Assembly: GCA_945965245.1 (NCBI GenBank)
Contig: CAMFNC010000063.1
Span: 1 to 5,897 of the forward strand
DNA length: 5,897 nucleotides
Source of the DNA: an uncultured Porphyromonas sp.
GTDB lineage: Bacteria > Bacteroidota > Bacteroidia > Bacteroidales > Porphyromonadaceae
Direction of reading: 5' to 3'
Under the pieces are notes generated by a model. It worked only from the letters and a program-made list of their open reading frames with translations. It made no database searches and was not told where the DNA came from. Position 1 is the stretch's first letter, and every line of letters starts with the position of its first letter. This document shows positions 1 to 5,897 of this stretch, one piece after another. Both the position numbers and the translations under genes were made by a program.

Positions 1-2
1 AC

Positions 3-35
3 AATACCTTGGACGGAGCCACGTGGGAAGAGTAA
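3..35 (+). CDS. possible C-terminal tail of an upstream gene (5' partial)
   Basis: Frame 3 reads NTLDGATWEE followed by a TAA at 33-35, which looks like a plausible protein C-terminus. The stop lies 41 nt before the ATG of the lipoprotein gene, on the same strand, a spacing compatible with an operon. Only ten codons are visible, so no family can be named. Frame 1 is also open from base 1 to a TAA at 85-87, and frame 2 stops at 44-46, so the choice of frame 3 is a judgement based on residue composition and spacing. No terminator hairpin with a T-run is visible between 36 and 76. A short inverted repeat (TTGAT at 43-47, ATCAA at 50-54) is the only structure there. Confidence 0.3.
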   Translation, partial: NTLDGATWEE

Positions 36-76
36 AGCTTTCTTGATTTATCAAACAAAAAACTCAATGACTTGGT

Positions 77-2158
77 ATGAAATCTAAATTATTAGTTTTA
101 TTATCAGCGCTCTCATTATTGACGTTCGGCTGCTCCCGCGAGAACATGGAACCGGAACAAGAGGAGGCTAAAGGTATGACTTTGGAGGTATCCATGGCTG
201 CCGAGCCTCGCATTGCCGTAAACCCCGATGATAGCACAACGCCTTTTAGCTTGTCTCTCAAATGGGAGGACGCAGACCAATTGATGTTGTGTTTCAAATG
301 CAATGGCAGTTATTACCACAATAAGGCCGCTTTAATTCCCGGCACCCTGAATTCCGATGGCAAAACGGCCAAATTTGCCCTTACTGTTCCGAAAGAAATC
401 CCCGTCGGTGCCCAATTTGATCTCTATGGAGTTTATCAAAAGACCAATGACAATCCGGCAGATGGAGGAGCTTTTCTTCCCGGAACAGCCAAGTATCGTT
501 TGGAACAAGAGGAAAAAGTATGTGTAACCTTGGATAAGACCGGAAAGGACGATGCTCACAAGTATTTGGGTAAAATACGGCCGATGCTCTACTTTATCAA
601 AACAGGACTCCAAAACAACAACACAACCTCCATCCGGCTGGCTCTGCAACACAGTGGCTACGTAATGGCGATGCACTATAAGAACACAGGCAGCTCTCCT
701 TGTCCGATGCCGGAATACATTAAACTGCAAAGCACCGATAATACCAATTGGCTCCTAAACGGAGGCGAAGAAGTGCCGGGTGGGGCTGTAGCAGACGTGG
801 ACTTTGAATTCGGCGACAACCAACAAACCTCTTTTAGCGGAACCCCGGGAAGTGCATTAATTTTTCAGACGGATGCCGAACATGCTGCTTGGATGCCGTT
901 CTATGATGCGACCCTGAAGAGTCAGGAAGAAGTGATTGTTTACCGCTGGGTGGCCAATTCGCAAAACAGTGTACCCTCATTGAAAGGCGCCATGAAGCGC
1001 AAGTGTATAGAAGGAGGGACTTGCTTTGGCGACTCTTGGACAGACGGTGCCTATTCGCCCAAAAGTTCCGTGACCAATGGTAAGGTTTATCACCTCCATG
1101 CCGCATGGGATGGAATGGAGTTTAAATTTGTCAGCCAAGGATCAACTAAATATAAATTGAATCTGGAGGCTGATAAAACCACCATATTTGCCGACAATTT
1201 GGATAAGGTAACTTTTACCTGCCGCAATACCGCCCAAGGTGCTGCCAATGAAGACCTGACAGCGTCATGCACATTCTATCGCTTAGATAATGATGGTAAT
1301 ATACTGGAAACACTTTCGGACAATACCTATACCTCCAAAACAGCCGGTACTTACAAATTCAAGGCAAAGTGTTATCTGTATGAGTCCGAAGTGATTACCG
1401 TGAACGTGCAGAAAGTTACGCCAACTCAGAAATTGCTTTTTGAGGAATTTACCGGTCAGCAATGCTCTGCTTGCCCTTATGTCTTTAACCTTGTCAATAA
1501 CTGTGCCGCCAACCCCAACATCGTAGTCATGGCAATACACATGAACATTCCCAGAGCCGATGTTATGTATGTGGAAGACGGTCAAAAGATTTATGATTAC
1601 GATAAGGTCGGGGATAATTATAATGGCGGTACCCCCATGATGCTGGTGGATCGTGTGAGAAATCGAAGAATATCCATGGATGCCACTGCAACACAGATTG
1701 CAAACATGCTGCAGGAAAATAACGGTATTGGTGCTGCCATTGATTTCCGCCATAATAGCGAAACCAATAAGTTGGAAGCCAAAGTGAAGTTGCTTTCTAC
1801 AACCAACCGTTCGAATATCAATGTTGCCGTTTATCTGGTGCAAAACGATATCACAGCTACACAAGTCAATTATGCATCTAATTGGTATCACCACAATCAT
1901 GTCTTGCGCAAAGCGGCCGGAGCATTTGAAGCAGCTTTGTGGGGAGAAGAAGACCTGACATTAAACAAGAACAAAGCCGTAGAGAAGATCTATTCCTTTG
2001 ATACGGGGGCTTTGTATCAGGACAACCAGAATACGCTGGCAAACGGCAAGTCCAAATGCGCCGTAGTCGTATTGATTTCGGAAAAAGATGAAGACACGAA
2101 TGCTTATCGCGTCCTCAATGTGAATACTGCCGCTATCGGCACCTCGGTTGGTTACTAA
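77..2158 (+). CDS. Omp28-related lipoprotein with fimbrillin-like N-terminal region
   Basis: Predicted lipid-anchored envelope protein of 693 residues. Residues 1-18 form a signal peptide ending LTFG before Cys19, a slightly atypical lipobox. An acidic stretch (EPEQEE, 25-30) follows and resembles the charged export signals of surface lipoproteins in this phylum. Residues about 33-350 resemble Bacteroidales fimbrillin/Mfa-like proteins (a LKWEDADQL segment near 61-69, a KVYHLHAAWDG segment at 336-346). Residues about 358-446 look like an Ig-like beta domain (LEADKTTIFADNLDKVTFTC, then TAGTYKFKA). Residues about 452-693 match the Omp28 type: LLFEEFTGQQCSACP with CXXC at Cys463/Cys466, a GGTP segment with a likely cis-proline at 520, and NHVLRKAAG at 607-615. 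The ATG at 77 is the only start giving an intact signal peptide, and no Shine-Dalgarno is visible. A terminator follows at 2231. The Omp28 call is firm and the fimbrillin call is by resemblance. Biochemical role and ligand are unknown. Confidence 0.85.
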   Translation: MKSKLLVLLSALSLLTFGCSRENMEPEQEEAKGMTLEVSMAAEPRIAVNPDDSTTPFSLSLKWEDADQLMLCFKCNGSYYHNKAALIPGTLNSDGKTAKFALTVPKEIPVGAQFDLYGVYQKTNDNPADGGAFLPGTAKYRLEQEEKVCVTLDKTGKDDAHKYLGKIRPMLYFIKTGLQNNNTTSIRLALQHSGYVMAMHYKNTGSSPCPMPEYIKLQSTDNTNWLLNGGEEVPGGAVADVDFEFGDNQQTSFSGTPGSALIFQTDAEHAAWMPFYDATLKSQEEVIVYRWVANSQNSVPSLKGAMKRKCIEGGTCFGDSWTDGAYSPKSSVTNGKVYHLHAAWDGMEFKFVSQGSTKYKLNLEADKTTIFADNLDKVTFTCRNTAQGAANEDLTASCTFYRLDNDGNILETLSDNTYTSKTAGTYKFKAKCYLYESEVITVNVQKVTPTQKLLFEEFTGQQCSACPYVFNLVNNCAANPNIVVMAIHMNIPRADVMYVEDGQKIYDYDKVGDNYNGGTPMMLVDRVRNRRISMDATATQIANMLQENNGIGAAIDFRHNSETNKLEAKVKLLSTTNRSNINVAVYLVQNDITATQVNYASNWYHHNHVLRKAAGAFEAALWGEEDLTLNKNKAVEKIYSFDTGALYQDNQNTLANGKSKCAVVVLISEKDEDTNAYRVLNVNTAAIGTSVGY

Positions 2159-2175
2159 TCTACAGTTTCATACGG

Positions 2176-2225
2176 CCGAATATTTTTCGGGAAAAATCCA
2201 ACCTATGGTTATGTTATTCATAACC
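2176..2225. repeat. short inverted repeats downstream of lipoprotein gene
   Basis: Three small inverted repeats lie just after the stop codon. CCGAA (2176-2180) pairs with TTCGG (2186-2190). ATTTTTC (2182-2188) pairs with GAAAAAT (2191-2197), which excludes the first pairing. GGTTATG (2207-2213) pairs perfectly with CATAACC (2219-2225) around a 5-nt loop. None is followed by a T-run on the plus strand, so they are more likely 3'-UTR structure than terminators. Confidence 0.4.
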
Positions 2226-2230
2226 TCAAG

Positions 2231-2273
2231 AGGTCGAGTCGAAACATTTGTTTGGGCTCGGCCTTTTCCCTTT
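2231..2273 (+). terminator. intrinsic terminator of the lipoprotein gene
   Basis: AGGTCGAGTC (2231-2240) pairs with GGCTCGGCCT (2255-2264) over ten base pairs, two of them G-U. After a G-G mismatch, AAACA (2242-2246) can pair with TGTTT (2249-2253), giving a long hairpin with a tight tip. A T-run begins at the base of the stem (2264-2267) and continues as CCCTTT to 2273. The hairpin starts 72 nt after the stop of the plus-strand gene, in the right orientation to end its transcript. Confidence 0.75.
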
Positions 2274-2321
2274 CGGCACACCATACATAAAATAATTTCA
2301 TTTTATATATAAAACGCGTGC

Positions 2322-2337
2322 AATTTATGCATAAATT
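2322..2337. repeat. 16-bp perfect palindrome
   Basis: AATTTATGCATAAATT equals its own reverse complement across all 16 bases. It cannot form a full hairpin because it has no loop, so if functional it would more likely be a dimeric protein site or part of the larger nested structure around it. The right half recurs 22 bp downstream. Confidence 0.5.
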
Positions 2338-2365
2338 TTTCGCAAAACATGCATAAAATTTTTCG
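2327..2365. repeat. two-copy direct repeat, 22-bp period
   Basis: ATGCATAAATTTTTCG (2327-2342) recurs as ATGCATAAAATTTTTCG (2349-2365), differing by one inserted A. A 6-nt spacer separates the copies. Because each contains ATGCAT, the copies are also partly inverted repeats of each other, which creates the nested hairpin described for this spacer. Confidence 0.6.
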
Positions 2366-2395
2366 GCACGCTATCGTGTTGATTCAGAGGCAGTG

Positions 2396-2425
2396 AAAAA
2401 TGAGGTGGCAAATATCCGCTTTGCC
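2396..2425 (-). terminator. weak candidate terminator just after the GLPGLI gene
   Basis: On the minus strand, GGCAAA and TTTGCC (complements of 2420-2425 and 2407-2412) form a 6-bp stem with a 7-nt loop, 25 nt beyond the stop codon. A run of five T (complement of 2396-2400) follows after a 6-nt gap. The short stem and the gap make it weaker than the plus-strand terminator. It may work together with the nested hairpin further downstream, or be chance. Confidence 0.3.
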
Positions 2426-2450
2426 CTGCTTGCGAAGATGGTAGTTGAGG

Positions 2451-3299
2451 TTATCGGAGAACGATTTCCAAAGGTTTGTATGGGATAGTCTGATTTTCTA
2501 TCTCGGTCGATTTTTGGTCGGTTCCGTATTTGTCTATTACCCTTATTTTACCACCGCCTGCCGTAATAAAAGCAAACGGTGATTTGAATATCCGGGCAAT
2601 GATTTTGCCGGCTTCGTCCGCAGTGCATTTCTTTTCTCCCCGATAGTGGTATTTCAGGATAGGAGCATTTGATTTCTGAAAACCAATGGCTTCCCAAACA
2701 AACTGCACTTCGCTATCCTGAATTTTCAGAATTAAACCGGGAAGACCTCCGAATTTATAAGGACCGAACGGCAATGGAATATCAGTGGAAAACCATGCCG
2801 TATAGTCCCTGCCGGCGAATGAGCCTATGGCACGTGTGCATGGATAGCCCAAAATGGTATCTGTTTCTTCTGTGAAGGTCCAATGGAACGGAGGCACATC
2901 TTGTTGAAAGCACAATACTCCTGTCTGTATCGGCATACGGTATTTGATGTCGGCTTTTCTATCGGCATGATTTACGATTAGTTCTATCGGCCAAGGTTCT
3001 CCGTGGCAGTTGGAGCGGGTCATGGAGCCACGTTTGGCCTCTTCCGTGCAGATAGAGTCGTAGTGAAATAAGAGGTCGCTGAAGTCTTTTACATGCCGTT
3101 TGCCGATATACACATGGCGCACATCGCTGATGTAATCTTTATCGGCCGGATGTCTTTTGTATCTCAATTGGTAGGCAACCTTGTACCGTGCCGTATCAAG
3201 GGTAGTGCTCTTGTGTAGTTCTTGTGTAAACGGATTGGTTATTTGCGCATGGGCGGGAAGCGATATGAGCGCAAAAAAGATGACCCAAAAATGTTTCAT
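2451..3299 (-). CDS. GLPGLI family protein, secreted/periplasmic
   Basis: A 282-residue exported protein. It is assigned to the GLPGLI family because the name-giving motif is intact at residues 185-190, inside the expected context: TILGYPCTRA at 148-157, then an AWFSTDIPLPFGPYKF stretch, then GLPGLILKIQDSE. Residues 1-18 form a signal peptide (MKHFWVIFFALISLPAHA, probable cleavage before Gln19) with no lipobox, so a soluble periplasmic or outer-membrane-associated protein is expected. The C-terminal YKPLEIVLR resembles the usual ending of the family. I chose the ATG at 3299. An in-frame TTG two codons earlier (3305) is possible but adds nothing to the signal peptide. The ATG lies 12 nt after the stop of the TonB-dependent receptor gene, without a visible Shine-Dalgarno, which suggests co-transcription and perhaps translational coupling. 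The family has no established biochemical function, and no catalytic site can be pointed to. Confidence 0.9.
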   Translation of the reverse strand: MKHFWVIFFALISLPAHAQITNPFTQELHKSTTLDTARYKVAYQLRYKRHPADKDYISDVRHVYIGKRHVKDFSDLLFHYDSICTEEAKRGSMTRSNCHGEPWPIELIVNHADRKADIKYRMPIQTGVLCFQQDVPPFHWTFTEETDTILGYPCTRAIGSFAGRDYTAWFSTDIPLPFGPYKFGGLPGLILKIQDSEVQFVWEAIGFQKSNAPILKYHYRGEKKCTADEAGKIIARIFKSPFAFITAGGGKIRVIDKYGTDQKSTEIENQTIPYKPLEIVLR

Positions 3300-3311
3300 A
3301 ATCAATAGGAT

Positions 3312-5897
3312 TTATATTATTCTAAATCTGGTTTTTAGTAATATGCTACGCGGACGAATGTTATATACCATTCTTGACTCTGTGAGTGCCGACATGGCGG
3401 CATATGAATAAGTATTGTTATTGAGCAAATTATCGCATGAGAGTGTAAAACTGAAGCGACTGATGGTATATCGGGCTTCGGCATTGAGCAAGAGGAAAGA
3501 CTTATCACCGCTGTTGAAACTATTGTAATAGTGATTGAGAGTGGTTGTTAGTGTCATTCCTCCCGGCAAGGTGAAATCCAAAGAGCCGTTTTGACTTATC
3601 GTGTTCAACCGGGGTTGGCGTTGAAAGCCTTTTTGTTGTGTGCTCATTCGATAGTATTCTCCTTGATAGGAGGCTGATAGCCATTTGAACGGAGTAAGAT
3701 TGATATTCGCATTTGCCGAGATGGCATCACCGACATAACGAAGCAGGGTGTTTTGTACCAGCAACGGATTGTCATAATGCGAATAGGATAGCGATGCTCC
3801 GATTTTCAGCCGTTTCCAATCGAACCCTTGACTTCCGTGCACATTTGCCATGAATGTATTGGCTTTTTCATGAGTTTGTCGGCTGATGGTTCGTTCGGAA
3901 ATGCCGTCATAATACGCCCCGTAAAGTACTTCGGGACTCTGATGATGCCATGATAAATCCATCCCGCCAAAACTCATCGAAAGTATATTTTTGAATGAAT
4001 AACCAATAGAGTGATATTGGTTGAAGCCTTCAAATAAACCCGTAACATCATGTGCAGATAGTTGGCGATATGAGGTGAGAATATGATTTGTATATAGGTT
4101 TTCAATAATCGGAGTAGAATATGAGATGCCGGACTTGAAATTTAAGTCGTGACTGCTATTGATGCGATAGATAATGTTCAAATGAGGCTCCATACGCAGT
4201 CTTAATTTACTCGTTGTCTTGTTCTCTCCCATGTCAGATAGTCGGAAGTATTTGTATCGGATGGGAAGAAATAAAGATGCGTATAGCTTTCCGGTGTCAT
4301 AGATGGCTTCTGCGCTCATTCCGGCATTGATGAAATTTAAACTCATATTATTATGTATAGAGCCGACAAGTGAACTATTCAGTGCATCGTGTTGGAAATT
4401 TGCCGTGGCCGAAGGGCTTATGCTTACACGACCAATTCTCCATGCAGAAAGCATACCCAAGCGATTTTCTAAAGAGAAATTATGAACATCCACCTGCTGA
4501 AGTAGTTGCTTATCGCTGATGGCTTGAGGAAATAGATTGGGGGAAACCGTCAGATGATGAGGTCTTTTCTCAAGATTCACGAGAGAGGTTATCTCAAAAC
4601 CCCGATATTCAGAACTTCGATTGGTGAGATGTAATTTATTGAGCAAACGATACGATTGCACTTTTCCGTATTGGTCCATGGTGTTATTACCTGCCATTAT
4701 TCTACTGTCGGCTTCGGTTTGGCTCCAGTCAAATTTTACCTGCTCTTTCAGATAATGACGTTCGCTATTATCCAAATAGGCAATATCACCATAAGCCTTT
4801 TGAGACCTGGTCGTTCCTGTCATGATTTCTTCGACCACATTTCGAGAGCCATCGGGAAGAGCGTTGTTCATGCTTGACCAACTGCTGCGCTCATCTTGGT
4901 CGTGGAGATACGCCGCATTAATACCCAATTCTCCGGATTTGCCGATACGGTAGGCGTTATTGAAAGTAGCGTTGTGCGAGCGGTTGAAATAGAAGAAACG
5001 TTTGTCTATCCCCGGTGCAGAAGGCATGGTAATAGCCGCAATGGTATTTGTGCGCGAATAGTCATTGTCGAAAGAATAGAGCTCTTGCGACAAGTCCTCA
5101 CCGGTATTATTCCCTTTGTATGTGGCAAGAATTTGGCTATTCCGTTTGAAGTAGGTGGCCATGGCTGCATTGTTCCACAGCGTTTTGTTGCCATCGTATC
5201 CGCCTCCGAGCGTTGCAATCAAATTAAATACCCCTTTCACTCCCTCTTTTAGGCGAATGTTGATAGACGCTTGTTCTTCCGGTCGTAATCCTTTCAGAGC
5301 CTTTATGTCTTGGTGATTTTCCAACACTTGTACCGACCCCACATTTTTGGGGTCTATATTGTTGGAGGCTATATTGTAATGCCCTTTCATCAGGTCAAGT
5401 CCTTCTATATAAAAGTTCTTGATGGGTTTGCCTTGATAGGAGATTTGTCCATTATTCGCCACGGTAATACCAGGCATTTTCTTCAGCACATCAGCAATGG
5501 ATTGGTCGGTTTGAGAAAGAAAAGACGCCACATTATAATTGATGGTATCACCTCTGGAATATATTTTATTGGCTTTAACCACAACCTCTCTCAATTCGAT
5601 GGGCTTGGTGTCTGCCACTATGTCGTATTTGTCGGTGCGATTGGGTATGGTCATATTAATAGGTTTCATTTCTATCCGTGAGGCGCGAAGCACCAGACTG
5701 TCACAATCGCAAGACACTGTTAGCTGATACATCCCTTTGTCATCTGTGTATGTAGAAGCCAATATCTTGTTAGGAATTTTCGGATGCATTACCACGATAC
5801 TGACAAAATCAAGCGTTTCTCCGGAAGAGTTCGTTACTCTTCCTACAAGTTGGGTCTGTGCTGCCTGACCATACAGCATGCAAGGCATGAATAATAG
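3312..5897 (-). CDS. TonB-dependent receptor with carboxypeptidase-D-like N-terminal domain (5' partial)
   Basis: Outer-membrane beta-barrel receptor, expected to import or bind an unknown substrate using TonB energy. Numbering from the ATG at 5888: residues about 12-93 are a carboxypeptidase-regulatory-like domain (LVGRVTNSSGETLDFVSIVV). LREVVVKA (99-106) resembles the TonB-box-like segment of this phylum. Residues about 115-215 are the plug (VLKKMPGITVANNGQISYQG, FYIEGLDL, VQVLENHQDIKALKG). The rest is the barrel, ending ILLKTRFRII. The frame stays open upstream of the ATG (Leu-Leu-Phe) to the window edge, and these residues complete a signal-peptide core before MLYGQ-AAQ. The true start therefore probably lies beyond 5897 and the gene is cut by the window, not broken. 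It lacks the SusC-type N-terminal pattern and no SusD gene is adjacent. The GLPGLI gene follows after 12 nt. Confidence 0.88.
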   Translation of the reverse strand, partial: LLFMPCMLYGQAAQTQLVGRVTNSSGETLDFVSIVVMHPKIPNKILASTYTDDKGMYQLTVSCDCDSLVLRASRIEMKPINMTIPNRTDKYDIVADTKPIELREVVVKANKIYSRGDTINYNVASFLSQTDQSIADVLKKMPGITVANNGQISYQGKPIKNFYIEGLDLMKGHYNIASNNIDPKNVGSVQVLENHQDIKALKGLRPEEQASINIRLKEGVKGVFNLIATLGGGYDGNKTLWNNAAMATYFKRNSQILATYKGNNTGEDLSQELYSFDNDYSRTNTIAAITMPSAPGIDKRFFYFNRSHNATFNNAYRIGKSGELGINAAYLHDQDERSSWSSMNNALPDGSRNVVEEIMTGTTRSQKAYGDIAYLDNSERHYLKEQVKFDWSQTEADSRIMAGNNTMDQYGKVQSYRLLNKLHLTNRSSEYRGFEITSLVNLEKRPHHLTVSPNLFPQAISDKQLLQQVDVHNFSLENRLGMLSAWRIGRVSISPSATANFQHDALNSSLVGSIHNNMSLNFINAGMSAEAIYDTGKLYASLFLPIRYKYFRLSDMGENKTTSKLRLRMEPHLNIIYRINSSHDLNFKSGISYSTPIIENLYTNHILTSYRQLSAHDVTGLFEGFNQYHSIGYSFKNILSMSFGGMDLSWHHQSPEVLYGAYYDGISERTISRQTHEKANTFMANVHGSQGFDWKRLKIGASLSYSHYDNPLLVQNTLLRYVGDAISANANINLTPFKWLSASYQGEYYRMSTQQKGFQRQPRLNTISQNGSLDFTLPGGMTLTTTLNHYYNSFNSGDKSFLLLNAEARYTISRFSFTLSCDNLLNNNTYSYAAMSALTESRMVYNIRPRSILLKTRFRII

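Larger units (their letters stand above)
2311..2371 (-). terminator. candidate terminator of the receptor-GLPGLI operon (nested hairpin)
   Basis: GCGTGC (2316-2321) is the exact reverse complement of GCACGC (2366-2371). Inside it, TTTATGCAT (2324-2332) pairs exactly with ATGCATAAA (2349-2357). Read on the minus strand, the closing stem is followed after one G by TTTT (complement of 2311-2314) and then ATATAT. On the plus strand no T-run follows, so the orientation fits termination of the minus-strand operon, 80 nt past its stop. The large internal loops make this a non-classical terminator, and it could instead be a protein-binding or recombination site. Confidence 0.4.

Noticed and set aside
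43..54. Inverted repeat TTGAT-TT-ATCAA upstream of the lipoprotein gene as an operator
   Set aside because: The arms are only 5 bp in an AT-rich leader and there is no accompanying promoter, so chance is a sufficient explanation.
1283..1900. Long minus-strand open frame (205 codons) inside the lipoprotein gene
   Set aside because: It lies wholly antisense to a gene with clear family signatures. Its translation is an unstructured mix rich in Ile, His and Cys with no recognisable motif, so it is a shadow frame.
2211..2312. Possible 33-residue small protein in the spacer (ATG at 2211, TAA at 2310)
   Set aside because: Its frame runs straight through the terminator hairpin at 2231-2273 and encodes no hydrophobic or charged pattern suggesting a real peptide.
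2669..2875. Plus-strand open frame of 68 codons opposite the GLPGLI gene (and another at 3181-3411)
   Set aside because: Both overlap the conserved minus-strand coding sequence or its junction with the receptor gene, and show no protein-family features.
3300..3305. TTG at 3305 as the start of the GLPGLI gene
   Set aside because: It would add only Met-Ile before a well-formed signal peptide that already begins with ATG at 3299. The ATG is the simpler choice.
4896..5252. Plus-strand open frames opposite the TonB-dependent receptor (also 5310-5681)
   Set aside because: Both are antisense to conserved plug and barrel coding sequence, and neither has a signal peptide, domain or start context of its own.
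5886..5888. ATG at 5888 as the true start of the TonB-dependent receptor
   Set aside because: The frame is open to the window edge with Leu-Leu-Phe upstream. Starting at 5888 would leave a signal peptide without its basic N-region and most of its hydrophobic core.
3312..5897. SusC/SusD polysaccharide-utilisation pair
   Set aside because: The receptor lacks the typical SusC N-terminal pattern, and the next gene is a GLPGLI protein, not a SusD-like lipoprotein. No glycoside hydrolase is present.

Overview
The window reads as chromosomal DNA from a member of the Bacteroidota, most likely order Bacteroidales (Bacteroides, Parabacteroides or a relative). This rests on protein families largely confined to that phylum: a GLPGLI-family protein, a TonB-dependent receptor with an N-terminal carboxypeptidase-D-like domain, and an Omp28-type lipoprotein. 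The lack of clear Shine-Dalgarno sequences and the moderate, by-eye mid-40s GC content also fit. A genus cannot be assigned from this alone.

Layout: bases 1-35 may hold the last codons of an upstream plus-strand gene. Bases 77-2158 (+) encode a 693-residue lipoprotein with three apparent parts: a fimbrillin-like N-terminal half, an Ig-like linker and a C-terminal Omp28/thioredoxin-like domain with a CSAC motif. Bases 2159-2450 are a gene-free spacer between converging transcription units. It holds a strong plus-strand terminator hairpin, candidate minus-strand terminators, and nested inverted and direct repeats rich in ATGCATAAA. From the right edge, a minus-strand pair runs leftward: a TonB-dependent receptor (3312-5897, start beyond the window) and, 12 nt after its stop, a GLPGLI-family secreted protein (2451-3299).

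The receptor and GLPGLI genes look like one translationally linked operon serving the outer membrane and periplasm. The substrate is not visible from the sequence. The plus-strand lipoprotein converges on them and is probably a separate unit, so functional linkage should not be assumed. No RNA genes, CRISPR arrays, insertion sequences, attachment sites or replication origins were seen. I see no clearly undescribed system. The observations most worth a second look are the composite architecture of the lipoprotein, the receptor-GLPGLI pair and the structured spacer.
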